Below, one piece after another: positions 36,013 to 46,329 of a stretch of 64,000 bases of DNA. The notes beneath the pieces were generated by a model that saw only the letters and a list, made by a program, of their open reading frames with translations, did not search any database and had not been told where the DNA came from. Position 1 is the stretch's first letter, and each line of letters begins with the position of its first letter. A program made the position numbers and the translations under genes. The stretch is from Rhynchospora pubera (Eukaryota > Streptophyta > Magnoliopsida > Poales > Cyperaceae): positions 81,299,676-81,363,675 of the forward strand of contig CM051460.1 in the NCBI GenBank assembly GCA_028095005.1, written 5' to 3'.

Positions 36013-36417
36013 GACTAGAAAACGTACCCACCTAATGTGTAGTCAAATAAGAATTTTGAAAATACTTGTAATTCAACAAAAATTAAAATCAGCATATCAA
36101 CATAAAAAACATAATTTAAGAAAAATATATATTTCTTTATAACAAAGATATTAAAACATCATAGGTGATAATTTTTTTCCATATATGCCATATTTCCAAA
36201 ATAGAAAAAATAATTATTATTTTAGTCCGTGCTCTTTTCATTTTAGATGTAAACTTAATATGCATTTAGATGTAAACTAAAAACATATTAGCCTTTCCTC
36301 TATCAATTGATATCCAACCTCAAAATCGAATCGATTGAACAACAGACGTCAGATTTTGAAGTTTAACACTCTTGGATCCGTGCTTTTATGAGTATTGAGC
36401 AGTGATAACTAGCTTCT

Positions 36418-36572
36418 ATTGGCTCCGTTTGGATAGGTGTGGGAAGAAGAGAAGAAGTGAGAAAAAATATTGAAAAGTGTGTAACTTTGTGAAGAGTTTG
36501 GATTGTTTATAATTTTTTTTCTTCTTCTTCGTTCTTCTTCTTCTTTCTTCCAACGATCCAAACGCACCCATT
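36418..36572 (-). mobile_element. MITE, GGGTGCGTTTGGAT family, copy 1
   Basis: 149 bp at 36421-36569 with terminal inverted repeats GGCTCCGTTTGGAT...ATCCAAACGCACCC and a 3-bp duplication ATT on both sides. The interior is a purine-rich arm facing a pyrimidine-rich arm around AACTTTGTGAAGAGTTTGGA. It is non-coding. Two more copies are at 38008 and 52181. The superfamily is unclear; 3-bp TSDs fit PIF/Harbinger in length, but not its usual TWA sequence. Confidence 0.8.
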
Positions 36573-37440
36573 ATGAAAACAAAAAATTTAAAAGACAGTA
36601 TTGAAATCATAAAACAGACTACATAAAATAGAAGATTTAACAGAATGATTGTGAATTAGAATTTTTTTTATGAAAAATACGAACGATTATGAATTATAAG
36701 TATCTTGTATATCTCAATGGTTTAAAGAGCCTCCAAATAAATATTTATTGTTGTAGTGTTTATTTTTATTGGTTGATGGTGATAAGGCCATTGTTGTTTA
36801 CAAGGTATTTACTCTCAGTCTGAGGCCTTTTGTCTGTGTTGTTAATCTAAAGCATATTGTAATTTTTCATTTTTACTTACCTTTTTGTGTTATTGACAGC
36901 CTGGATCACAGCCACAAGTAGCATTATCTAATGGAAGCACAAATCAAGAGGAAACTTCAAACTAAGTATGTTCATTTATTTGTTTGTTCTTTTTTATTTG
37001 CAATGCCAGTGTTGTACCGATCTGGTTAGATGATTAGTTTGTATTGGTGTATACCACTCGTCTCTTAATATCTCACGAACAACAGCTCCTTTTATCTTTC
37101 CTACAGGGTATTGTTGCCCCATTTGCCCTATATTCCCAAATTGAGCCTCTACTAACCACTAAATTCAATGGATTTACAATCCTGTATTACAAATCAAAGT
37201 GGCCATAGCCCATAGATGACTAGCTATGCATAATAACGCTTCAATCAGACCTGGATTTCTGCAATTAAGCTCAAATGAACTTCAAATTGTGAAACTATGC
37301 CTGAGGTAATTAGTTTGAGGTTGGTAATTATCAACTATTCATGTGATTCCTCAACCCCACAATTAACCAGTTAAAAATCATTTGATAAATAAGCCTCAGT
37401 AAACTTTAATTTAGCTCCAACCTCTTCAATTTTGCTACAG

Positions 37441-38004
37441 GGTTCAACTACTGAAGGTCCTAGAGACAAGAAGGAATGTGTAGTGATAGTCCAAAAATCC
37501 TTGGCCCTTGGCCCGCCCTTTGGAAGACCGTCTAAAATCCGGACCGGACCGGTCCTTAGAAGGGTTTTTCAATGGACAAGGATCTAGAAGGGCCAGATTT
37601 TGAAAGGGCCGGGTCTAATTTTTTTCAAAGACGGATGTGAAGAGCCGGATCCGACCTAATCGTTCAATAGTAGTGACTATTTGATCATGATGGGACGATA
37701 GAAATTAAAAAACTATTAAAAAATTTAAATGTTGGTATTATTTTAGAAGGACTAGAAGGGCCAAGGACTTGCCAGATTTTCAAAGGGCCGGTCTCGTGTT
37801 TCGAAAAATAAACCCGTCTAACGCGTGCTATCTCGACCTTTTTTCTTAACCCGGTCCGATCCGGCCCTTCTATCAAACCCGTCAAGTCCGGTCCTTTAAA
37901 ATCTGTCCCGGCCCTTTTGCCTTTCACTAGGAATGTGCTAAGGAAAGAGCAAGGCATGGCCTTTGCACGTGATGTGGCTGCAGGATTTGACATGGATACT
38001 TTAC
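37441..38004 (+). pseudogene. COP1-interacting-protein-like exon, split by a hAT MITE
   Basis: After an acceptor-like GCTACAG, 37442-37480 plus 37938-38004, read across the inserted element, encode VQLLKVLETRRNVLRKEQGM and then AFARDVAAGFDMDTLP. This matches what I know of a conserved segment in plant COP1-interacting-protein-related (At1g72410/At1g17360-type) proteins, family pattern LL..LETR..VLRKEQGMAFARAVAAGFD. The exon is broken twice: by a 449-bp element with an 8-bp TSD at 37481, and by a MITE at 38008, after which family homology stops. It is a gene fragment, probably carried by the Helitron ending at 39226. Confidence in the family name comes from memory of the motif, not from a search. 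Confidence 0.55.
37473..37937 (+). mobile_element. hAT-type MITE with 8-bp TSD
   Basis: 449 bp at 37481-37929, ends TAGTGATAG...CTTTCACTA (short inverted repeat), flanked by GGAATGTG at 37473-37480 and 37930-37937. An 8-bp TSD is the hAT hallmark. The interior is rich in GGGCC/GGCCC blocks such as AAGGGCCGG and CCGGCCCTT that can pair with each other; there is no ORF of interest. Removing it restores the reading frame of the exon around it. Confidence 0.85.
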
Positions 38005-38161
38005 CTTGGGTGCGTTTGGATATAGGAAGAAAGAAGAAGAAGAAGAAGGAAGAAGGAAGAAAAAAAAATTATAAACAATCCAAACTCTTCACAAAGTTAC
38101 GCATTTTTCAATACTTCTTCCCTTCTTCCATTCTTCCCACACCCATCCAAACGGAGCCCTT
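38005..38161 (+). mobile_element. MITE, GGGTGCGTTTGGAT family, copy 2
   Basis: 151 bp at 38008-38158, GGGTGCGTTTGGAT...ATCCAAACGGAGCC, flanked by CTT on both sides. It is in reverse orientation to copy 1 and sits directly behind the COP1-interacting-protein-like coding run. Confidence 0.8.
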
Positions 38162-39354
38162 GTGTGAATATTACGGAAATAAATTACCCGCTGGCTTCCT
38201 TTTGTGATAATTTGATTTTTCGATCAACATAAATTATTTTCCTTTTTGTGAAAATCTGATATCCAAATTCCAATTAACATGAGTAATTTCCTTTATGTGA
38301 AAATCAAATTTCGAAATCACCTTTGAAACATCAAGTGCAGATATGAAAATGTTTCTTTGGATTTCACATAATATATGAGATAATTAATAATGTTTTGATT
38401 AGGTCACAAATTTTCATTTCCGTAATTCATTTATGATTTATATTCATATTAATATCGGTAATGGAAAACTTATGGACGCAATCAAATTCTCTTGTCCATT
38501 TAGCACCCAATTTAGCATATATGCAATTCTTTCTATTTCTCCCAACGTACAGAATTATTAGCATTTCAATAAATATCTGGTCTCTTTGCATTCGCCCCTC
38601 AAGCTTTCAAAAATTTAAGGTATGATATATGATGATATGATGTGAACAGGCTGAACAGTGAATACGTACAAGAAAGTTCATATATCAAGCATTTTTGAAA
38701 TCCATGCTTTGGATTTCTTTTCTTTAGAAAAAAATAAATTCCTCAATTAGAAATGGAAACTTCAGCATTTGACGGAATATGAAATTAATTTTTGTTTATT
38801 TTGTGTGAGCTGGTGCCTCTAAAAACTACAATATATATTCTTCTCTTATTTATACTGCTGCTATTATTTTCTTTTTATTTTACTTCCACAAACTATTTAT
38901 CCATTGATAAATGTTTCCTTTTGTCTCATTGCAATGAATCCAATAAATTTCACTCTCTAAATATTCTCAATAAAAGAGTGCATTGAACGGTTCATTTTGT
39001 CTATAACATTCCTTTTGTCTCATTTTAAACCTGTTCCATTCAACGGTTTGAGCAAAGTTTTGGTTATAAAATTGATAGATTTAAAATCATACTCCACTAG
39101 TACATGAGAATTTCAAATGAGTATTAATAACAAAAATTAAAATAATCCAATAAATCAATAAAAATTCAATTATAGATATTTTTTAAAAAAAAAATTACCC
39201 ACACATTGGGTGGGCGCGACCGCTAGTATGTTAAAATGATATCGAACTTTTGCAATAAATTGTTAAACAGAGTTAAACAGATTGAATTTTGACATGAGAT
39301 GTTGTAATGTCTAATGCAATAAATCCTGCACAATTTCGTCCCTGTATATTCAAT

Positions 39355-39535
39355 TCCAAAGTTGAGTGCAAGGGGAAAAATTTTCATTCAAACATCAAAA
39401 AAGGAAAAAAATAAAATAAATAATAATAATAATAATAATAATAATAGTAATAATAATAATAATAGTTGTTGGAGAATAGACTTAAAATCTAGGAGATTTT
39501 AGATTTTTATTCTCATTTGTGCTTGGGAAGATATT
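39355..39535 (+). repeat. Segmental duplication block D1, copy A
   Basis: GTTGAGTG.AAGGG.AAAAAT followed by ATCTAGGAGATTTTAGATTTTTATTCTCATTT.TGCTTGGG matches 62221-62330. Copy A contains an expanded TAA tract that copy B lacks. Confidence 0.6.
39412..39466. repeat. (TAA)n microsatellite 1
   Basis: About 17 TAA/AAT units with one interruption (TAG). Confidence 0.95.
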
Positions 39536-39697
39536 TGCATCAGAAGAGAATCAGAAATTTTCCTTTTCTTTAGTTATAGTTATGTATGATAACAGAAAAT
39601 CTTATTAGTAATTGTTCGATAGCAGTCGAATAATACAGAGAGATGAAAAGTAACTTTGATATTGTTTTTCAAAAAATTATTAACAAAAAGAATAATC

Positions 39698-39734
<37 letters not shown>
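39698..39734. repeat. (TAA)n microsatellite 2
   Basis: About 12 TAA units, 230 bp downstream of the first tract. Confidence 0.95.
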
Positions 39735-39735
<1 letters not shown>

Positions 39736-40540
39736 TTGTTATTAATATTTTTTTACTTATTTCTTTTGTTACATGATCTTACTAGTTATAGTTATAGTGA
39801 ATGATAAAATGATAATGCACTATTGTTCATTTCGTACTCAATCTCAACGAATTTAATGTATTATATGTATCTAGTCATATGAATCATAAAAACAAAAATT
39901 TAGATATACTGTAGAAGAAATTGGTTAAATAATCAACACTTTTTCATGGTAAACTGGTAAAGCTATGGCAACTGAGAATGAATGAAAGGTGTATAGAATA
40001 AATCTTCTTAAAAAAGGAAAAAAGAAAACTGAATATAGTTTATATTCAAAGAAGATTAAGGGAATGAAGGTTGTTATGTTAATTACGTTTGGCAGCTGCG
40101 CTACCTAACTACTTCTATATCTATATATTTATTAAAAAAAAAAAGGCGGGTTGTTCTGTTAATCAAACTAACCTTTCCAATGTTTGTTTAAAAATGTTCA
40201 TTCATTCGGTTCGATTAGGCCAAACAATATTTTATTTATTTTGTATTAATAGAACTTTAGCTGTTTATATAATTACATTAATGTATTATAAATCAAACGT
40301 TTGTTATTTAAAACCAAATGAATATAAAATTTTAATTTATATAACAATAATTGCATGTATTAATAATATGAACAAATGATATACTTATATTTTTTTTTAC
40401 TTAGGAAGTAATGTTCAAAATGGAACTATGAAAACTTAAAATCAACCGTACAGCCAATTTAGTTAAAATATTCTTGATTTAGTTAAAATCAAAAGTTACG
40501 GAAAGGTTTTAAAAAAAATTCCTGCATAAACACGCTAATT
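39735..40540 (+). repeat. Segmental duplication block D2, copy A
   Basis: Matches 52464-53226 over about 0.8 kb with scattered substitutions and small indels: shared TGTTACATGATCTTACTAGT, ATATACTGTAGAAGAAATTG, GAAGGTTGTTATGTTAATTA and the end CCTGCATAAACACGCTAATT. Copy A is followed by a 1.5-kb block with the cysteine-rich peptide gene; copy B is not. Confidence 0.8.
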
Positions 40541-40602
40541 AAACAATGTTAGTTTTTGAGGATTTCTTTTCCTCCTTCCTTCCATTTCCATCCATTATTT
40601 TG

Positions 40603-40610
40603 TATAAATA
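40603..40610 (+). promoter_or_regulatory. TATA box of the cysteine-rich peptide gene
   Basis: TATAAATA lies 116 bp upstream of the ATG at 40719, leaving room for a 5' UTR of about 80 bases. Confidence 0.5.
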
Positions 40611-40718
40611 TGTTTCTCTGGTGCCTTTTACAAATATCATTTGTTTAGATTGTCGAGTCCTCAACAAAGGAACACGAAAACAGCTTGTCCGAGTTGCTTA
40701 TTTGCTTCTTATTGCTCC

Positions 40719-41523
40719 ATGGAGAATTCTCGCATACTTGTGCAAATCATGCTGGCTTTGTATCTCCTCATGTGGGCCCCAATCTACGAAGGTAAAAACT
40801 GTGGAGAGCAAACACACATTCTCTAGTCTCTTGAAAACTCCCTTTTTATTTGTACTTTAAATCTACATGTGTCAAAATATTAGGTTGGATATTTATTAAA
40901 ATTGAAATATTATCTTTCTAGTAATTGCAAGGATAATATTGTTTGAGTAGCAAGCTCCAACAATTATCTTCCCACAAAAAAAATTTATTAGAAATGGTGA
41001 ATTTACAATAGTATTGAAAATATTATCAAATTACTATTAGAAATGGTAATTTAGAATTTTAGCAACGGTGAATTTACAATTTAGACAGTGTATATACTTT
41101 TGGATAAATAAACAGAATAATATGGCCTGCTCAAGCATATAAATAGTATTGACGATAATATCAAATATAATTGGGTCATTTTGCAACATTTGAATAACTC
41201 AGTACTATCTCATTTTATTTTTCAAGATAACTCATTGAAACCACTTTATATGTATGCCAACAGGATCAACTATAGACTCCACCTACAAGCCACATCCGTC
41301 ATCAACCATATATATACGTGACACAAAGATTGGAGCATATGAACCGCTTAGTAATCAGCCTAGTGAGCCATTTCATAAATGTGCAGCATGTAAATGTTGC
41401 AATTCAAACAATTGTCAAACGACTTCTTGTTGCTTCAAAATAAATTGCAATCTTCCGGGAAAACCCTTTGGTACTTGTGCACTTCAACCCTATACTTGCG
41501 GCTGTAGTCAATGTCCATCATGA
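40719..41523 (+). CDS. Small secreted cysteine-rich protein, DUF7866-like
   Basis: Two exons, 40719-40791 and 41264-41523 (donor GTAAAA, acceptor CCAACAG), join to give 110 aa. Residues 1-20 (ILVQIMLALYLLMWA) form a signal peptide, so the product is probably secreted. The C-terminal half has a dense Cys pattern, CxxCKCC..NC...SCCFxxxCxLPGKPFGTC...CxCxxC, resembling the plant family I recall as DUF7866 (pattern C..C.CC.....PCCF.I.C.LP.KPFG.C). Its function is not established to my knowledge; disulfide-rich secreted peptides often act in signalling or defence. The gene has its own TATA box and an AATAAA-type signal at about 41546. It lies in a 1.5-kb block missing from the second copy of the surrounding duplication. 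Confidence 0.75.
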
Positions 41524-42039
41524 TTTTTTTTATTTTTTCTTCCTAATAAAATGTGATCAGATTGTGTGAAGGTTAATAAATATAATAGTCTGAGTGTAAT
41601 ATGAATAAAGTTCTTGCCTTATCTTTGAATATATGGAAGTTTTCTTAAAATCGAAATATTTTCTTTTATTTATTTATTTAGCAAAAGAGCTTAAGGTTTA
41701 TAGTTTCAATGTTTTTCTACTTGGGATGAGATTAAAATCAGATAAAGATGACTATTGAAGAGGAATGAAATTTTTCCAAACCTCAAAATATTGGAAATTT
41801 TACAAATGAGTCCAAATGGAAAAGTTTGGGATCTTACAGAAAGATTAGTGAATTTTTTTTTTCAGGTCATGTACAGCCAAATTAAGTGGGGCATCTATTT
41901 ATAGATTTATTTATTTATTTTTGAAAAAATGGGGCATACTTCATCCAACAATTTATGCTAATCAGAACCTCGATTTGAATGTTGGCGAACTTAAAATATT
42001 TTTCAGATATGTGCACCCATATTGCATTATTAATGAAAG

Positions 42040-42155
42040 GACGCACAAATTTTTAGAATGCTAATTTTGTGAGGATTTTAGAATTTCATAGGATCAATAT
42101 ATAGAAGAACCAATTTTAATAACATCAACATAATTATAGTTCTTTATTTTAACTA
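42040..42155 (+). repeat. Segmental duplication block D3, copy A
   Basis: GGACGCACAAA...TTTAGAAT...AGAAGAACCAATT..AAT.ACATCAACATA matches 53233-53345, which directly follows block D2 copy B. Confidence 0.7.
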
Positions 42156-42254
42156 GAGGAAAAATCGCGCTATATGAATACCATGATGACGAAAAGATAA
42201 AAGTTAAATATTCATCATCGGAATATTTATAGGTGGGCTAAAGTGTCATAGATG

Positions 42255-42590
42255 ACAATGCCATAGATCTCTTTTTTGAGTTATTTTTTTAAGATCCGAA
42301 ATTCAATCAGTCAATCCAAACCGTTCAAATTGATCACTATATTGAAATACCATTGGAGACCAAATTTTACATTTTTAAAATTTTTTTTATATGTTCAAAT
42401 TGGAGGGTCTGAAATACTCTAATTATAACGTTTTTAAAAAATATCATAATAAAAAACAGAAAAATTCAAAAAAATGTAAAATTTGGTCTCCAAGGATATT
42501 TTAATATGGTGAATAACTTGAATGGTTCGGATTGAGCATTTAAAGTTTGGATCTCGAAAAACGACTCTATGGCACGGGACCCTCCGTATA
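42255..42590. mobile_element. Fold-back (long inverted repeat) element
   Basis: Two arms of about 115-130 bp (42258-42390 and 42470-42585) are imperfect reverse complements. Shared pieces include GGAGACCAAATTTTACATTTTT with its complement AAAATGTAAAATTTGGTCTCC, and TGCCATAGA near both outer ends. The whole could fold into one long hairpin around an AT-rich loop. No clear target duplication was found. Confidence 0.6.
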
Positions 42591-43275
42591 TATATATACA
42601 CACAAACACATATATCAAGATATGATAATTGCTGAAAATCTGAGCCTCCTTAATACATATCGAGCTTCGTTAAAAAATTACAGTTACTAATACAGATTAT
42701 ACTATATTTATAATTGTTGAAAACTAAAGAACCTTGTTTCCGAACTTCAAAACCATTAATAAAAAAGTTCCAAAGTGCATGATTAATAATTTTTTAATTA
42801 AACTGCTTATAAAATTTTAAAATATTGGATTGAATTTAGCACAATAAGAGTAGAGAAAAAAGCATAAGAAAAATCATAGCATTATTAAAATCCATTTTCC
42901 TGTACTAAACTCAAAATTGAATTGTGATTTTAGCGACAATGCAATAAAACAAAAAAAGAAATCCACATACGTCTCACCAGAGGAAATGCACAGAGTAAGA
43001 AGAACTCGTATATTAAAGATGGAACCGAACCAAATCAATGTTTTTTTAATAAATTTCAGTCCCTTTTTAAGTTGTCAAGTTATCATCATTAAATTTATTT
43101 TGAAATAAGTGAAATGAAAACCGAATTTTTCAAAAATTTCACCAATTTAATGTGAATGTAAAAATTTAAAGAATAATTCAAAAGGTGAAAAAGAAATAAA
43201 ACTAATGAAAAAACTTGTCGTCATAAAAAATTACAAATGTCTTTCTCTATTCATATAATTTAAGGATTATCAATA

Positions 43276-43720
43276 CTAGGTGGGGTAATCGAGCTTCGCT
43301 CGATCTATGAATTTTTTTTATAAATATATATTTTTAATATTTTTTCATAATTTATGAAATAAGATGGCATAATTTTTGTTATAATAAATGACCAATTAGA
43401 TAACATTACAAAAACTTAGGAACCAAAAAAAAAAAAAGAAAATTTCCATGTTGGAGGTCCTAACATTTAAATATGTAACCTGATCTACTCAACAAAATTA
43501 AAAGAATACGTAAATTTTTTTCATGATATATGAAATACAAAATTAAAAGAATACGTAAATTTTTTTCATGATATATGAAATATAATGGCTTAATATTTTA
43601 TAATTAATGAACAATTAGATAACGTTACAAAAACTTAGGAACAAAAAAAAAGCAAAATTTCCAAGTTGAGCCCCTAACAATTAAATTTGTAACCCTGATC
43701 TACTCAACAAAATCAAAAAG
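43276..43720 (-). mobile_element. Helitron 3' end (minus strand) with internal tandem repeats
   Basis: On the minus strand the text ends in hairpin ATCGAGC-GAA-GCTCGAT (plus 43289-43305), then TACCCCAC, then CTAG (43279-43276) followed by T, the standard Helitron terminus. Behind it are internal repeats: a 45-bp unit starting CAAAATTAAAAGAATACG occurs twice back to back (43493-43537 and 43538-43582), and a ~150-bp stretch (about 43343-43492) recurs at about 43564-43712. The 5' end was not found. Confidence 0.6.
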
Positions 43721-46150
43721 ATTTTTTACTGACAACCGAATATTAACCTGGTGAACTCGGTTAATTTATGAACAATGTGCAGAGAGAGAAATTAAAACGA
43801 ACGCACGGATTATCGTGTCGCCAATGAAAAACCAAAGGGACCAAGGACTCCCACGCATCTTTATTTATAATAATACTTTTCTAAGGAAGGGTGTCTAACT
43901 TATGTCCACAATCCGGGCATGTTATGTGTGTTGTTAATTATGCTTCAATGCAACTCTTGTGAAATGAATGAATGTATACTGGCAACCGAGTCACAATGTC
44001 CCTTGCTGCCACGACTCTTTGCAGAGTATACAATTTTGATCTTCTTTGCTTGCTCCTTTTAAATAAGTGTAAGTGGGAAAAGGAGGAAATGCTTGAGGGA
44101 GGTCTGCTCTGAGCATCACTGGATTCATGTCGCTCAAGTGCTTCACCTGTTGCATTATTTTGATTTTTGAGCCTTTAGTTGGAAATACACAATTGTATGG
44201 TTATAATCTTGTCATCAACAATTGTATGGTTATAATAGAAGAAAATAACTAAAGCATAGTCCTTGCAAATGCAAGAAGAATCGATATACACAATCTAACC
44301 ATGAGGAATGCATCTCCAACCAAGTAATGCCATAGCATATACTTTCTAAGGCTACACATGCTATTCCAGAAGTGTTTTATGAAAACCTACAGTTTTTTTT
44401 TTCCAACAAATGTATCAGTCATGAGCCCGTACTTAAGCTGCTTAATTTATAATAATTTATTCATATAGTTTCACCATGAATAGATTTAGGTGAAATGAAC
44501 CACTAAATAGGTGCTCACACTGGGACTATTGATCCAAGTAATACTTGGTCAATAAATACAATATTTCAGGATCTTGTGCAAAAAGAAAAGTTCAATCAAT
44601 TGTTATTGTTGTCATCATAGTTTCCCTTCATTGCAGGGTTCCCGTTTTTTGGTTATTTTCTGCTAATTGTATATGCTTGTTGTTAGCGGTTATAGGTTAT
44701 GCGAAGCATGTTAAAATGGGACCCACTTTAAGGGTCAAAGTGAAAACAGTACACCAAATCTTATGTTCATCAATATCAATATCCCTATTCAGCTTGCCTC
44801 TCAACTACCCAACTCTAAGAATTCCTTGTGCAGGAAATTATCTTCGACATATCCTATACTGCGTTTCTATGAAAGCCGAGCATCTTTTCAGCCACTAATA
44901 AAACTGGTAAACAAAAGTCGCAGTTTATATATTCTTGGAAATTGAAAAGCTATGAAAAAAAATACTATAAAAAAGAATAAGAAATGGGTACATCTAGTAA
45001 AACATGGAGAAAGTTTCTTACAATGTTCTAACCCGAGCATTTCTTCAAATACCTTCATGGCATCATAATAATCAGGTGAAAGCACCGATCAGCCTCTGAT
45101 GCATAGCATCCTCAGCAGCAAACTCCACTGCCTCAAATGTCTCCAGTAGCTACTCTATTGTATCATAAGCTCTCTATCTTTCACTGCGACTTCATGTGCA
45201 GTCGTCGGTGTTGCGTTGAGTGCCTAAGTGTCCGTCACTGGGTCATATATAAATTTTTTTCAAAAATTAATTACCTTAACACCGCAAAATTTGAACAAAG
45301 GTAGAAAAAACTCACATATGTGGTGCTTTGAGGATTGCCATATAGCTTTTTGGAGGCCTTGCATTGTGACTCCTGCTGCATTATAACGGTAGACATTGTC
45401 ACTTGTACATAAAAAAAACAACAATGTTAGCTCAAGTATCTTAATTTTTATTAGAAATATTTGCATTATAAAAGAGCAGCACTACTGATAAAGAATATAG
45501 ATAAGAAAAATGGAAAGGTACAAAAAAAGTTTCTCATGTACCATCATATATATAGAAGAAATAATAGCATAACCCAAAAATAAGCATTCATTCTGCTGTA
45601 ATTACAATTTTAAAATGTTATTAAAACGATTTTAAGGGCCTTAGGCCGTGCACAACCTGTAAACCATATCTCACAAAATTTAATGACCTTAGATATTTCA
45701 CATAAATTTCAATCAAATCATTAATATCAATATAAATAAATAACATATACAGAAATAAAGCAACCGAGTTATACACAAATTACCCCTCTACATCAGGCTT
45801 AAAAATTAAAAGCACAAATTAAACCAAATTAACAATTAACCAAAATAGCAAAATTAACCAAATTAAACCAACGAATTACCAGTACACAATCAAGAAGCAA
45901 CAATGGAGTGATCACCCCATTATAGACCATACTGATTAATGAAATCAATTTCTATTAAACATATTCAGTACCTAGAACCAATATTTATTGGTTAAGTAAA
46001 GAAAGAAAGACAAAATCAGTAGATTGCACAGAGATCCTCCTGACAGGAATTAGGAAGCAAAAATGTTCAAAGTTAACCATCACAATTGCCAAATTTGGCC
46101 TCAACAGCATCATACTCAATTAACGAATCTAAGATTTTGGGTTCGCTTAC
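43720..46150. other. Gene-poor stretch with exon-like minus-strand pieces
   Basis: On the minus strand, 45400-45318 encodes YRYNAAGVTMQGLQKAIWQS and about 45190-45070 encodes LLETFEAVEFAAEDAMHQRL followed, in another frame, by DYYDAMKVFEEMLGLEH. These look like exon relics, but the frames change and a stop intervenes. They could belong with the first exon at 46151-46324. I do not recognise the protein. Confidence 0.25.
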
Positions 46151-46324
46151 CTCTCCTTTAAAGTGAGCAGAGTTGAAGGTGTGCGCTGGGAGAAGCTGTG
46201 GCGAGAAAAGGATGAGGCGAGGTTCGGCGCTAGGCGGAGATAGGAGAGTTCGCCACCGATTCTTGAAGAGAGACATGAGGTGGAAGAGAAGAGAAGAAAA
46301 CGTGAATCGGTGGCGAGAAATCAT
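46151..46324 (-). CDS. Candidate first exon, organelle-targeting-like
   Basis: From ATG at 46324 a 58-codon run ends cleanly at a strong donor, GAGAG|GTAAGC. It is Arg-, Ser- and Leu-rich with few acidic residues (internal MSLFKNRWRTLLSPP could also start), like a mitochondrial transit peptide. The upstream sequence is GC-richer than the surroundings. Downstream exons are not certain; the decayed-looking pieces at 45.1-45.4 kb may be its continuation. Family unknown. Confidence 0.35.
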
Positions 46325-46329
46325 ATAGG

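Larger units (their letters stand above)
36741..39226 (+). mobile_element. Probable Helitron segment with captured gene pieces (3' end only defined)
   Basis: The 3' end at 39226 has the Helitron form: stem-loop ACCCA-CACAT-TGGGT (39198-39212), then GGGCGCGACCG, then CTAG followed by T. Upstream on the same strand lie exon-like pieces: 36900-36965 after TTGACAG (coding PGSQPQVALSNGSTNQEETSN then stop) and the COP1-interacting-protein-like exon at 37441-38004. The 5' end was not found, so the start given is only where the gene-like text begins. Confidence 0.45.

Noticed and set aside
36421..36569. Hairpin considered as a microRNA precursor
   Set aside because: It is one of three dispersed copies with terminal inverted repeats and target duplications, so it is a MITE. 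No conserved miRNA sequence is recognised.
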